Assembly: GCA_026874595.1 (NCBI GenBank)
Contig: CM049308.1
Coordinates: 97,497,124-97,561,123, forward strand
Source: Sipunculus nudus
Lineage: Eukaryota; Annelida; Sipuncula; Golfingiida; Sipunculidae
DNA length: 64,000 bases
Direction: 5' to 3'
In this document: positions 1 through 12,890 of the stretch, piece after piece
Position numbering within the stretch: position 1 is the first letter of the stretch
Layout of the letters: every line of letters starts with the position of its first letter
The notes under the pieces: model-generated
What the model saw: the letters and a program-made list of their open reading frames with translations, nothing else
The model's database searches: none
What the model was told of the DNA's origin: nothing
Made by a program: the position numbers and the translations under genes

Positions 1-169
1 ACCTGTCAACAAAGATATTAACCTGTCATACACAACTACCCTCTGTTAATAAACGCTTAAAACTTCCCTGTGTTCTTATCCTCCTGCTTGTTTACATGAC
101 AGTGCGGTTATCTCTTACTACGCACAGGGAGATTCAGTATAATTATATCTATAGGATATGGATTTACCC
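1..169. other. Non-array sequence at window start
   Basis: AT-rich sequence before the first satellite array. I see no gene, RNA or clear repeat in it. It contains a T-rich stretch just before the array becomes recognisable. Confidence 0.4.
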
Positions 170-870
170 TATGGTTTGTTGGATAAGATCATACTGTTTT
201 TTTTTTTTCCTATGCTTGGCTGGCTCTACGAGATCACTGCGTTTATTGTCCCTTTGCTCTCTAAGATTACTGCTTTTTATTTTTTTCCTATGCTTCACTC
301 CATGAGGTCACTGCGGTTAATTTTCCCTATGCTTGACTCCATGAGGTCACTTCGGCTAATTCCCCTTATGCTTGACTCCATGAGGTCACTGCGGTTAAAT
401 TGCCCTGTGCATGACTGCATGAGGTTAATGCGGTTAATTATCCCTATGCTTGACTGCATGAGGTCACTGCGGTTAAAATGCCCTGTGCATGACTCCATGA
501 GGTTAATGCGGTTAATTCTCCCTATGCCTGACTCCATGAGGTCACTACGGTTAATTTTCCCTATGCTTGACTCCATGAGGTCACTACAGTTAATTCCCCT
601 TATGCTTGACTTCATGAGGTCCCTGCGGTTAAATTGCCCTGTGCATGACTCCATGAGGTTAATGCGGTTAATACTCCTTATGCTTGGCTCTACGAGGTCA
701 TTGTATTTGTTGTCACATTCTTTACAGGATCACTTTGCTTTTTGTGTCCTTATGTCCAACTCTACTAGATCGCTATATGCTTTTATTGCCCCTATGCTTG
801 GCTCTGCAAGATAATAGTGCTTTTATTGTCAATATGTTTGGCTTGATGAATCACTACTTTTAATTCCTTT
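170..870. repeat. 39-bp tandem array (satellite superfamily A, form 1)
   Basis: About 18 degenerate copies of a ~39-bp unit with the cores GAGGTCACTGCGGTTAAT and CCTATGCTTGACTCCATG. Because 39 is a multiple of 3, several frames stay open on both strands, giving apparent proteins of up to about 218 residues that simply repeat one 13-residue motif. I treat those as array artefacts. Copies at both edges are more divergent, and the right edge grades into the 37-bp form. Confidence 0.9.
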
Positions 871-2785
871 TGCTAAGCTCTAGAGGATAAATGTGTGTTT
901 ATTTTATCATGCTTCTAGATTAGATAATTGTGCTTTTATGGAATCATGCTTGTAGATTAGATAACTGTGGGTATATTGTATCATTCTTGTAGATTAGATA
1001 ACTGTGTGTTTATTGTATCATGCTTGTAGATTAGATAACTGTGTGTTTATTGTATCATTCTTGTAGATTAGATAACTGTGTGTATATTGTGTCATGCTTG
1101 TACATTAGATAACTGTGTGTTTATTGTGTCTTGCTTGTAGATCAGATAACTGTGGGTACATTGTATCATGCTTGTAGATCAGATAACTGTGTGTTTATTG
1201 TATCATACTTGTAGATCAGATAACTGTTTGTATATGGTATCATACATGTAGATCAGATAACTGTATGTTTATTGTATCATACTTGTATATAAGGTATCTG
1301 TGGGTTTATTGTATCATACTTGTAGATTAGGTTACTGTGGGTTTATTGTATCATACTTGTAGATTAGATAACTGTGGGTTAATTGTATCATACTTGTAGA
1401 TTAGATAACTGTGGGTTTATTGTATCATTCTTGTAGATTAAATTACTGTGGGTTTATTGTATCATTCTTGTAGATTAGATAACTGTGGGTTTATTGTATC
1501 ATGCTTGTAGATTAGATAACTGTGTGTTTATTGTATCATGCTTGTAGATTAGATAACTGTGTGTTTATTGTATCATACTTGTAGATCAGATAACTGTGTG
1601 TTTATTGTATCACACTTGTAGATTAGATAACTGTGTGTTTATTGTGTCATGCCTGTAGATTAGATAACTGAGTGTTTATTGTATCATTCTTGTAGATTAG
1701 ATTACTCTGTGTTTATGGTATCATGCTTGTAGACTAGATAACTGTGTGTATATTGTATCATGCTTGTAGATAAGATAACTGAGTGCTTATTGTATCATGC
1801 TTGTAGATTAGAAAACTGTGTGTTTATTGTATCATGATTGTATATTTGAAAACTGTGTTTATGGTATCATGCTTGTAGATTAAATAACTGTGTTTTTATT
1901 TTATCATACTTGTAGATATGATAACTGTGGGTATATTGTATCATGCTTGTAGACTAGATAACTGTGTGTATATTGTATCATGCTTGTAGATAAGATAACT
2001 GAGTGCTTATTGTATCATGCTTGTAGATATGATAACTGTGGGTATATTGTATCATGCTTGTAGACTAGATAACTGTGTGTATATTGTATCATGCTTGTAG
2101 ATAAGATAACTGAGTGCTTATTGTATCATGCTTGTAGATTAGATAACTGTGGGTATATTGTATCATGCTTGTAGATTAGATAACTGTGTGTTTATTGTAT
2201 CATACTTGTAGATCAGATAACTGTGTGTTTATTGTATCACACTTGTAGATAAGATAACTGTGTGTTTATTGTGTCATGCCTGTAGATTAGATAACTGAGT
2301 GTTTATGGTATCATTCTTGTAGATTAGATTACTCTGTGTTTATGGTATCATGCTTGTAGACTAGATAACTGTGTGTATATTGTATCATGCTTGTAGATAA
2401 GATAACTGAGTGCTTATTGTATCATGCTTGTAGATTAGAAAACTGTGTGTTTAATGTATCATGATTGTATATTTGAAAACTGTGTTTATGGTATCATGCT
2501 TGTAGATTAAATAACTGTGTTTTTATTTTATCATACTTGTAGATATGATAACTGTGGGTATATTGTATCATGCTTGTAGACTAGATAACTGTGTGTATAT
2601 TGTATCATGCTTGTAGATAAGATAACTGAGTGCTTATTGTATCATGCTTGTAGATTAGAAAACTGTGTGTTTATTGTATCATGATTGTATATTTAAAAAC
2701 TGTGTTTATTGTATCTTGCTGGTAGGTTAGATAATTGTGTGGATATTGTATCATGCTGGTTAGATAACCGTGTTTTTTTATTGTT
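871..2785. repeat. 37-bp tandem array (satellite superfamily A, form 2)
   Basis: About 51 copies of a 37-bp unit with the cores TTGTAGATTAGATAACTG and TTTATTGTATCATGC. Local higher-order structure is visible. A 111-bp trimer recurs near 1,920 and 2,031, and a block around 1,611 (marked by the variant TATCACACTTG) recurs at about 2,238, a shift of 627 bp or 17 units. The unit aligns with both halves of the 78-bp repeat further right. No gene is present. Confidence 0.93.
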
Positions 2786-2787
2786 TC

Positions 2788-3118
2788 GTGTCCCTAGCCG
2801 GGACTCCTGCCATTGCCAACAGACACAAAAACAACCCTACCCGGGACTCCTGTCACGGCCAACAGACACAAAAAAAAGCCTAGCCGGGACTCCTGTCATG
2901 GCCAACAGACACAAAAACAACCCTAGCCGGGACTCCTGTCATGGCCAACAGACACAAAAACAACCCTAGCCGGGACTCCTGTCATGGCCAACAGACACTA
3001 AAACAACCCTAGCCGGGACTCCTGTCATGGCCAACAGACACAAAAACAACCCTAGCCGGGACTCCTGTCATGGCAAACAGACATAAAAACAACTCTAGCC
3101 GGGACTCCTGTCTTAGCC
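2788..3118. repeat. 43-bp tandem array embedded in superfamily A
   Basis: About 7.5 copies of a 43-bp unit with the cores CCTAGCCGGGACTCCTGTC and GGCCAACAGACACAAAAAC. It is more GC-rich than its surroundings and unrelated to the AT-rich flanking satellite, which resumes on the right near 3,120. An apparent 86-residue frame here (2,709-2,969) is a repeat by-product. Confidence 0.92.
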
Positions 3119-3952
3119 TGTCTTGTCTCTTGTTAGAAATCTGTGCATTTATTTTTTCATGCTAGAAGGTTACATAACTGTTAATTTACTGTCCCTTTGC
3201 TGGGCTCTTCAAGATAATTGTGCGTTTATATTCCCCATGATTATGGATTAGATAACTGTTTATTTACTGTCCCTTTGCTTGGCTCTTCAAGATAATTGTG
3301 CGTTTATATTCCCCATGATTATGGATAAGATAACTGTTTATTTACTGTCCCTTTGCTTGGCTCTTCAAGATAATTGTGCGTTTATATTCCCTATGATTAT
3401 GGATAAGATAACTGTTTATTTACTGTCCCTTTGCTTGGCTCTTCAAGATAATTGTTCGTTTATATTCCCTATGATTATGGATTAGATAACTGTTTATTTA
3501 CTGTCCCTTTGCTGGGCTCTTCAAGATAATTGTTCGTTTATATTCCCTATGATTATGGATTAGATAACTGTTATTTACTGTCCCTTTGCTAGGCTCTTCA
3601 AGATAATTGTTCGTTTATATTCCCTATTATTATGGATTAGATAACTGTTTATTTACTGTCACTTTGCTTGGCTCTTCAAGATAATTGTGCGTTTATATTC
3701 CCTATGATTATGGATTAGATAACTGTTTATTTACTGTCCCTTTGCTTGGCTCTTCAAGATAATTGTTCGTTTATATTCCCTATGATTATGGATTAGATAA
3801 CTGTTTATTTACTGTCCCTTTGCTGGGCTCTTCAAGATAATTGTTAGTTTATATTTCCTATGATTATGGATTAGATAACTGTTTATTTACTGTCCCTTTG
3901 CTGGGCTCTTCAATATAATTGTGCGTTTATATTCTCCATGAGTGTGGATTAG

Positions 3953-5820
3953 ATAACTGTTTATTTACTGTCCCTTTGCTTGGCTCTTCAAGATAATTGT
4001 GCGTTTATATTCCCTATGATTATGGATTAGATAACTGTTTATTTACTGTCCCTTTGCTTGGCTCTTCAAGATAATTGTTCGTTTATATTCCCTATGATTA
4101 TGGATTAGATAACTGTTTATTTACTGTCCCTTTGTTGGGCTCTTCAAGATAATTGTTCGTTTATATTCCCTATGATTATGGATTAGATAACTGTTATTTA
4201 CTGTCCCTTTGCTAGGCTCTTCAAGATAATTGTTCGTTTATATTCCCTATGATTATGGATTAGATAACTGTTTATTTACTGTCACTTTGCTTGGCTCTTC
4301 AAGATAATTGTGCGTTTATATTCCCTATGATTATGGATTAGATAACTGTTTATTTACTGTCCCTTTGCTTGGCTCTTCAAGATAATTGTTCGTTTATATT
4401 CCCTATGATTATGGATTAGATAACTGTTTATTTACTGTCCCTTTGCTGGGCTCTTCAAGATAATTGTTAGTTTATATTTCCTATGATTATGGATTAGATA
4501 ACTGTTTATTTACTGTCCCTTTGCTGGGCTCTTCAATATAATTGTGCGTTTATATTCTCCATGAGTGTGGATTAGATAACTGTTTATTTACTGTCCCTTT
4601 GCTTGGCTCTTCAAGATAATTGTGCGTTTATATTCCCCATGATTATGGATAAGATAACTGTTTATTTACTGTCCCTTTGCTTGGCTCTTCAAGATAATTG
4701 TGCGTTTATATTCCCTATAATTATGGATTAGATAACTGTTTATTTACTGTCCCTTTGCTTGGCTCTTCAAGATAATTGTGCGTTTATATTCCCTATGATT
4801 ATGGATTAGATAACTGTATATTTACTGTCCCTTTGCTGGGCTCTTCAAGATAATTTTGCGTTAATTTTCCCCATGATTATGGATAAGATAACTGTTTATT
4901 TACTGTCCCTTTGCTGGGCTCTTCAAGATAATTGTTCGTTTATATTCCCTATGATTATGGAAAAGATATCTGTTTATTTACTGTGCCTTTGCTGGGCTCT
5001 TCAAGATAATTGTGCGTTTATATTCCCCATGATTATGGATAAGTTAAATGTTTATTTACTGTCCCTTTGCTGGGCTCTTCAAGATAATTGTGCGTTTATA
5101 TTCCCCATGATTATGGATTAGATAACTGTTTATTTACTGTCCTCTTGCTGGGCTCTTCAAGATAATTGTTCGTTTATATTCCCTATGATTATTGATTAGA
5201 TAACTGTTTATTTACTGTCCCTTTGCTGGGCTCTTCAAGATAATTGTGCGTTTATATTCCCTATGATTATGGATTAGATAACTGTTTATTTACGGTCCCT
5301 TTGCTTGTCTCTTCAAGATAATTGTGCGTTTATATTCCCCATGATTATGGATAAGTTAAATGTTTATTTACTGTCCCTTTGCTGGGCTCTTCAAGATAAT
5401 TGTGCGTTTATATTCCCCATGATTATGGATAACATAACTGTTTATTTACGGTCCCTTTGCTTGGCTCTTCAGATAATTGTGCGTTTATATTCCCTATGAT
5501 TATGGATTAGATAACTGTTTATTTACTGTCCCTTTGCTGGGCTCTTCAAGATAATTGTGCGTTTATATTCCCTATGATTATGGATTAGATAACTGTTTAT
5601 TTACTGTCCCTTTGCTTGGCTCTTCAAGATAATTGTGCGTTTATATTCCCCATAATTATGGATAACATAACTGTTTATTTACGGTCCCTTTGCTTGGCTC
5701 TTCAGATAATTGTGCGTTTATATTCCCCATGATTATGGATAACATAACTGTTTATTTACGGTCCCTTTGCTTGGCTCTTCAGATAATTGTGCGTTTATAT
5801 TCCCCATGATTATAGATAAC
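3953..5820. repeat. 1,868-bp tandem duplication, copy 1
   Basis: This block of 24 units of the 78-bp satellite is repeated immediately downstream at a constant offset of 1,868 bp. Four single-base deletions within it explain why it is 4 bp shorter than 24 x 78. The only difference I noticed from copy 2 is in the TTAATTTTCC/TTAATATTCC variant near 4,867. Breakpoints are approximate because the units are alike. Confidence 0.88.
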
Positions 5821-7704
5821 ATAACTGTTTATTTACTGTCCCTTTGCTTGGCTCTTCAAGATAATTGTGCGTTTATATTCCCTATGATTATGGATTAGAT
5901 AACTGTTTATTTACTGTCCCTTTGCTTGGCTCTTCAAGATAATTGTTCGTTTATATTCCCTATGATTATGGATTAGATAACTGTTTATTTACTGTCCCTT
6001 TGTTGGGCTCTTCAAGATAATTGTTCGTTTATATTCCCTATGATTATGGATTAGATAACTGTTATTTACTGTCCCTTTGCTAGGCTCTTCAAGATAATTG
6101 TTCGTTTATATTCCCTATGATTATGGATTAGATAACTGTTTATTTACTGTCACTTTGCTTGGCTCTTCAAGATAATTGTGCGTTTATATTCCCTATGATT
6201 ATGGATTAGATAACTGTTTATTTACTGTCCCTTTGCTTGGCTCTTCAAGATAATTGTTCGTTTATATTCCCTATGATTATGGATTAGATAACTGTTTATT
6301 TACTGTCCCTTTGCTGGGCTCTTCAAGATAATTGTTAGTTTATATTTCCTATGATTATGGATTAGATAACTGTTTATTTACTGTCCCTTTGCTGGGCTCT
6401 TCAATATAATTGTGCGTTTATATTCTCCATGAGTGTGGATTAGATAACTGTTTATTTACTGTCCCTTTGCTTGGCTCTTCAAGATAATTGTGCGTTTATA
6501 TTCCCCATGATTATGGATAAGATAACTGTTTATTTACTGTCCCTTTGCTTGGCTCTTCAAGATAATTGTGCGTTTATATTCCCTATAATTATGGATTAGA
6601 TAACTGTTTATTTACTGTCCCTTTGCTTGGCTCTTCAAGATAATTGTGCGTTTATATTCCCTATGATTATGGATTAGATAACTGTATATTTACTGTCCCT
6701 TTGCTGGGCTCTTCAAGATAATTTTGCGTTAATATTCCCCATGATTATGGATAAGATAACTGTTTATTTACTGTCCCTTTGCTGGGCTCTTCAAGATAAT
6801 TGTTCGTTTATATTCCCTATGATTATGGAAAAGATATCTGTTTATTTACTGTGCCTTTGCTGGGCTCTTCAAGATAATTGTGCGTTTATATTCCCCATGA
6901 TTATGGATAAGTTAAATGTTTATTTACTGTCCCTTTGCTGGGCTCTTCAAGATAATTGTGCGTTTATATTCCCCATGATTATGGATTAGATAACTGTTTA
7001 TTTACTGTCCTCTTGCTGGGCTCTTCAAGATAATTGTTCGTTTATATTCCCTATGATTATTGATTAGATAACTGTTTATTTACTGTCCCTTTGCTGGGCT
7101 CTTCAAGATAATTGTGCGTTTATATTCCCTATGATTATGGATTAGATAACTGTTTATTTACGGTCCCTTTGCTTGTCTCTTCAAGATAATTGTGCGTTTA
7201 TATTCCCCATGATTATGGATAAGTTAAATGTTTATTTACTGTCCCTTTGCTGGGCTCTTCAAGATAATTGTGCGTTTATATTCCCCATGATTATGGATAA
7301 CATAACTGTTTATTTACGGTCCCTTTGCTTGGCTCTTCAGATAATTGTGCGTTTATATTCCCTATGATTATGGATTAGATAACTGTTTATTTACTGTCCC
7401 TTTGCTGGGCTCTTCAAGATAATTGTGCGTTTATATTCCCTATGATTATGGATTAGATAACTGTTTATTTACTGTCCCTTTGCTTGGCTCTTCAAGATAA
7501 TTGTGCGTTTATATTCCCCATAATTATGGATAACATAACTGTTTATTTACGGTCCCTTTGCTTGGCTCTTCAGATAATTGTGCGTTTATATTCCCCATGA
7601 TTATGGATAACATAACTGTTTATTTACGGTCCCTTTGCTTGGCTCTTCAGATAATTGTGCGTTTATATTCCCCATGATTATAGATAACATAACTGTTTAT
7701 TTAC
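5821..7704. repeat. 1,868-bp tandem duplication, copy 2
   Basis: Second copy of the preceding block. Matching begins where position 3,953 pairs with 5,821 and ends about 7,704, where the sequence reads TTACGG instead of TTACTG. The three CTTCAGATAAT deletion variants recur at exactly the expected offset. Confidence 0.88.
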
Positions 7705-7860
7705 GGTCCCTTTGCTTGGCTCTTCAGATAATTGTGCGTTTATATTCCCCATGATTATGGATTAGATAACTGTTTATTTTCTGTCCCTTTGCTGGGCTCT
7801 TCAAGATAATTGTGCGTTTATATTCCCCATGATTATGGATTAGATAACTGTGCATTTACT

Positions 7861-8940
7861 TGGCTCAATGAGATCACCTTGGCCCCAGCGTACCCTTGCG
7901 CGCCATAAGCTCTCCCTACCCTCTCTTGCCTCATTTACATCACTTTGCTTTTTTGGTCAGGAGAAGATCATGTAGCCCATGGCGTTTGTTTGCTATGGGT
8001 CTTTAGAAGGTGACATCTACAAAAAAATGCATGCTTGCCCATGTCAGAAAGTCTAAGCCTAATGTCTAATGATCAAATCCTTGTCATAAATGTACTTTGT
8101 CCTCTTAAACCTGTCCATATTTTATTTGAGTTAATACTCTTATAAGAAATGTCTCATATGAGACTTCTTACTTAGTTTACAATATGTCTTTGCATGTTTA
8201 ACCTGACATCCCTTTGGTAATAAAGTTACAGAAACAACAGAAACGATATTGCTGTCAGTACACAGTATGGAATTTATACAGGTGGCCATTATTCACAGCG
8301 TTGGACCGTCGCCTACGTGACATCACCGAGGCAACAGCTCGGAGATGTAAAATATTCACTACCCCACCTTGGCCGAACAAACAGGGGAGTAAGACATCCC
8401 GAATCAGGCAAGAGTGGAGAAACGACTGTTGTCGATACTAAAACTGTTAAAAATGAACCGAGTGAACAAAGTATCACAGAAATATGATCAAGTAACCATT
8501 AAAATGTAATAGTTTTTTTAATGAACATATTGCATGAAATACCCTGATCTATATTGAGCACTGCAATCTATGTACATGTGTGTTGCGTTTAATTTGTCTG
8601 AAAGTACAATACATTGGACGATAGCGATAAGATTGAACCTGTGTATACACGTTTCAAATAAAAATCTTTCAGTGTTTGGTATGAGTACCAGCAACGACAA
8701 CAAATCGATGTCTATTACTGTGCCGTTGGCATTTGACTGGATCTGTTGTACCTTGCCTCTGTAGTGTGAACCGCGGCTAAATAAGCTTCTGATATAAACT
8801 TTTTGTACAGCAAATTTTTTACAGGTGCAAACACTTGTCAGAAAATGCACAATATATAATGTATTCATACACGCGAACTTTTGAAGTACAGAGATAAACT
8901 TTTCCGACCAGAGTCGGTTCGTCAGTTTGAAAGCGACAAG
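7861..8940. other. Unique spacer, no gene recognised
   Basis: About 1.1 kb of non-repetitive sequence between two arrays. It contains short open frames on both strands that resemble nothing I know. The only structure I see is a 14-bp perfect palindrome, GTCTCATATGAGAC, at 8,151-8,164. No RNA gene or promoter can be supported. Confidence 0.5.
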
Positions 8941-10990
8941 CCATGCATCGCCCTATAGAACAAAACACGCATTGCTCTGTAGGACAAGAAACGCATTGCT
9001 CTGTAGAACAAGAGGAGACGTATTGCTCTGTGGGACAAGAGACGTATTGCTCTGTAAGACAAAAGACGCATTGCCCTGTAGGAAAAGATACGCATTGCTC
9101 TGTAAGACAAGAGACGCATTGCTCTGTAAGACAAGAGACGCATTGCTCTGTAGGACAAGATTCGCATTGCTCTGTAGTACAAGAGACACTTTGCTCTGTA
9201 GTATAAGAGACGCATTGCTCTGTCTGTAGTACAAGATACGTATTGCTCTGTCGGACAAGAGACGCATTGCTCTGTAGTACAGGAGACGCATTGCTCTGTA
9301 GGACAAGAACCACATTGCTCTGTAGTACAAGAGACATATTGCTTAGTAGTATAAGAGACGCATTGCTCTGTAGTACAGGAGACGCATTGCTCTGTCGGAG
9401 AAGAGACGTATTGCTCTGTCAAGAGACGTATTGCTTTGTAGGATAAGAGACGTATTGCCTGTAGGACAAGGGATGTATTGCTCTGTAGTTTAAGAGATGC
9501 ATTGCCTGTAATACAAAAGATGTATTACCTTTAGGACAAGAGAAGCATTGACTGTAGTACACTTGACGCATTGCCTGTGGGACAAGAGACGTAATGCTCT
9601 GTAGGACAAGAGACGCATTGCTTTGAGTACAAGATACGTATAGCTCTGTCGGACAAGAGACGCATTGCTCTGTATTCCAGAAGACGCATTGCTCTATCGG
9701 ACAAGAGACGCATTGCTCTGAAAGACAAGAGACACATTGCTCTGTAGTACAAGAGACATATTGCTTTGTAGTATAAGAGACGCATTGCTCTGTAGTACAG
9801 GAGACGCATTGCTCTGTCGGAGAAGAGACGCATTGCTCTATCAAGAGACTTATTGCTCTGTAGAATAAGAGACGTATTGCCTGTAGGACAAGAGACGTAT
9901 TGCTCTGAGTACAAGAGATGCATTGATGTGTAGTTTAAGAAATGCATTGCCTGTAATACAAAGATGTATTACCTTTAGGACAAGAGATGCATTGACTGTA
10001 GTACACTAGACGCATCGCCTGTGGGACAAGAGACGTAATGCTCCGTAGGACAAGAGTCGCATTGCTCTGTAGTACAAAAGACACATTGCCCTTAAGGAAA
10101 AGAGACGTATTTTTCTGTAGGACAAGAGAATCATTGCTCGTAGTACAAGAGATGCATTGCTTTAGTACAAGAGATACATTGCTCTGTGGGACAAGGGACA
10201 CATTGTAGGACAGGAGACGCATTGCTCTGTAGTACAAGATACGTATTGCTCTGCTGATAAGAGACGCATTGCTCTCTAGTACAGGAGACGCATTGCTGTG
10301 TCGGACAAGAGACGCATTGCTCTGTGGGACAAAGGACACATTGCTCTGTAGGACAGGAGACACATTCCTCTGTAGAACAAGAGACACATTGCTCTGTAGT
10401 ACAAGATACGTATTGCTCTGTCGGACAAGCGACGCAATGCTCTGTAGTACAGGAGACGCATTGCTCTGTCGGACAAGAGACTCATTGTTCTGTAGGACAA
10501 GAGACGTATTTTTCTGTAGGACAAGAGAATCATTGCTCGTAGTACAAGAGATGCATTGCTTTAGTACAAGAGACGCATTGCTCTGTAGGACAAGGGACAC
10601 ATTGCTCTGTAGGACAGGAGACGCATTGCTCTGTAGTACAAGAGACGCATTGCTCTGTAGTTCAAGAGTCGTATTGCTCTGTAGGACAAGAGACACATTG
10701 CCTTTAGTACAAGAACCGAATTGCCTGTAGGACAAGAGACGCATTGTTCTGAAAGTCAAGAGATGTATTGCTTTGTATGACAAGAGACACATTAACTGTA
10801 GGACAAGAGACGCATTGCTGTGTAAGACAAGAGACGTATTGATCTGTAGTACAAGAGACGCATTGACTGTAGGACAAGAGACGCATTGCTTGTTGGATAA
10901 GAAACGCGTTGCTCTGTAGGTCAAGAGACCCATTGCTCTGTAGGACAAGAGAAACATTGCTCTTTAGGACATGGGACGCATTGTACAGAA
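8941..10990. repeat. 24-bp tandem array
   Basis: About 85 copies of a 24-bp unit with the core GACGCATTGCTCTGTAG followed by GACAA or TACAA. The unit is 8 codons long, so frames stay open on both strands and give apparent proteins of up to 340 residues, such as the minus-strand stretch at 9,935-10,957. None has non-repetitive sequence, so I do not call a gene. Segments of several hundred bases recur in diverged form, for example 9,230-9,440 and 9,620-9,850. Confidence 0.93.
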
Positions 10991-11150
10991 GTTCACCGTT
11001 TGCATGCCTGGTGACACACGTTAGTGTGTTACAATGAATAAAACAGTGACATTGAAACAAACAGTCGAGCTGTCGTTTTTAACAGGAGGAAACGTCTATA
11101 GTGTTGTGCTAACCAGTCACATGACCAATGACTGCAACCCTCCTTAAATA
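10991..11150. other. Short unique spacer
   Basis: Non-repetitive sequence between the 24-bp and 48-bp arrays. I see no gene or signal in it. Confidence 0.4.
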
Positions 11151-11154
11151 TTTG

Positions 11155-11312
11155 GTCACGGACACCATGTTATGTATAAAGATCGGTGAAGAATCCATTT
11201 TGTTAACGTTCATCATGTTATTTATACAGACAGGAAAATCATCAATTCTGGTAACGGACAACATGTTATGTATACAGACAGGTGCATTATCTATTTTAGT
11301 AACGGACATCAT
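11155..11312. repeat. 48-bp tandem repeat, about three copies
   Basis: The marker ATGTTATGTATA or ATGTTATTTATA starts at 11,167, 11,215 and 11,263, exactly 48 bp apart, with a partial copy on the right. Copies share GTAACGGACA and CATCATGTTA. Open frames on both strands are by-products of the 16-codon unit. Confidence 0.8.
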
Positions 11313-11440
11313 CTGAAGACAACATGGTCGAACCAAATGCATACTCATTTAATTCCTCTCTCCCTCAAAGAAACTGTGAGCCATGGTATAAATGCTGAAT
11401 GGTTATTATGTCTGAAAGACCAGAATAAAGAGTCCATGAA
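11313..11440. other. Short unique spacer
   Basis: Non-repetitive sequence between the 48-bp and 38-bp arrays. I recognise nothing in it. Confidence 0.4.
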
Positions 11441-11444
11441 CATT

Positions 11445-12245
11445 TATTTTACACCCTGCTCACAAGAACTGGTCGTATTTGTTATTTTACATCCTCCTCA
11501 AAATGCGTGGTCGTATTTGTTATTTTACACTCTGCTCACAATACCTGGTCGTCTTTGTAATTTTACACCCTGCTTACAATACCTGGTCGTCTTTGTTATT
11601 TTACACCCTGATCACAATACCTGGTCGTCTTTGTAATTTTACACCCTGCTTACAATACCTGGTCGTCTTTGTTATTTTACACCCTGATCACAATACCTGG
11701 TCGTCTTTGTTATTTTACACCCTGATCACAATACCTGGTCGTCTTTGTAATGTTACACTCTGCTCACAATACCTGGTCGTCCTTGCTTTTTTTCACCCTG
11801 CTTACAATACCTGGTCGTCTTTGTTATTTTACACCCTGATCACAATACCTGGTCGTCTTTGTTATTTTACACCCTGATCACAATACCTGGTCGTCTTTGT
11901 AATGTTACACTCTGCTCACAATACCTGGTCGTCTTTGTTATGTTACACCCTGATCACAATACCTGGTCGTCTTTGTTATGTTACACTCTGCTCACAATAC
12001 CTGGTCGTCTTTGTTATTTTACACCCTGATAACAATACCTGGTCGTCTTTGTTATTTTATATCCTGCTCACATTACCTAGTCGTCTTTGTTATCTTACAC
12101 CCTGATCACAATACCAGGTCGTCTTTGATATTGTACACCCTGCTCACAATACCTGGTCGTATTTGTTATTCTTCACCCTGCTTACAATACCTGGTCGTCT
12201 TTGTTATGTTACACCCTGCTTACAATACCTGGTCGTCTTTTGTAA
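11445..12245. repeat. 38-bp tandem array
   Basis: About 21 copies of a 38-bp unit with the cores CAATACCTGGTCGTCTTTG and TTTTACACCCTGATCA. Two subtypes, CTGCTCACA or CTGCTTACA and CTGATCACA, are interspersed. The first copies are degenerate. Confidence 0.93.
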
Positions 12246-12890
12246 TAAACCTCACTATATTTTTTTTGTTAAATGATTATCCTAATCATATTCAACTGGT
12301 GATATGATCGTTTAATCCCACGGTTAACCAATAAGGCTGAAGTTTTCATCCCATATAATTAACTGTTGCTGATGATGGTTAGGACGATGTATTGAGTGTT
12401 TTCAAAAAAGCCCCTCCAAAACGGGGGAGCTTTCAGCTGTAAAATGTGTGTTAAAATTCGTATTCCATCAGTTGAGAGTCAGGTTTGGCCACCAGGCGGG
12501 GTTGTCTCCGTGGAATTCCCTCCCGCGTTATATATAACTACTCCCGTTGAAATACACAGAATGCAGTCTTAACCTTTCAGGACTGTCTGTATACTAACTT
12601 GCTGGTGTGATCTGAGGTCTGAGGTTATCCCCCACTGCTTGCAAATTTCCTCTCATACAGTGCCGCACAACGAGCTCCGCAAGGGCGAAGTCAATTTTGT
12701 TTACACGCTGAGTCGACAAGATATTGTTTTACGAGCTCCGCATGGGCGTAGTCATCTTCGTTTACATGCTGAGCCAATCAGATTTTGTCTTACCCAGCGT
12801 CAGGGTTTGTCACTTGTAGTATGTTTTCAATTTTAAATACTGAGGTATAATCGACTGGTTGTTGAGTGTATTATACTATCATATGTCATT
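12246..12890. other. Unique spacer with a two-copy 61-bp direct repeat
   Basis: No gene is recognised. Two adjacent copies of a 61-bp sequence start at 12,670 and 12,731. Both begin ACGAGCTCCGCA and contain TTTACAYGCTGAG. A 12-bp palindrome, GTTATATATAAC, at 12,527-12,538 contains a TATA-like string next to GC-richer sequence. On its own it is too weak to call a promoter. Confidence 0.5.

Larger units (their letters stand above)
3150..7860. repeat. 78-bp tandem array (superfamily A, dimeric form)
   Basis: About 60 copies of a 78-bp unit made of two diverged ~39-bp halves. The first half contains GATAACTGTTTATTTACTG. The second contains GATAATTGTGCGTTTATATT. Both halves align with the 37-bp and 39-bp units to the left. 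Some copies carry single-base deletions, for example CTTCAGATAAT for CTTCAAGATAAT. The array holds a smaller repeat with a ~622-bp shift (around 3,661 and 4,283) and a large 1,868-bp tandem duplication. Confidence 0.95.

Noticed and set aside
158-814. 218-residue plus-strand frame with hydrophobic start
   Set aside because: Apart from a T-rich first part it is a 13-residue repeat from the 39-bp satellite. The hydrophobic run comes from the poly-T tract.
8214-8441. 75-residue frame in the unique spacer
   Set aside because: No motif, no family resemblance and no splice or start context. The length is ordinary for random sequence.
9935-10957. 340-residue minus-strand open frame and other frames in the 24-bp array
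   Set aside because: The unit is 8 codons long and several frames are open on both strands. There is no non-repetitive sequence and no start context, so it is a by-product of the period.
12527-12538. TATA-containing palindrome as a promoter
   Set aside because: There is no gene downstream on either strand and no other core element. AT-rich palindromes of this length are expected by chance in 64 kb.
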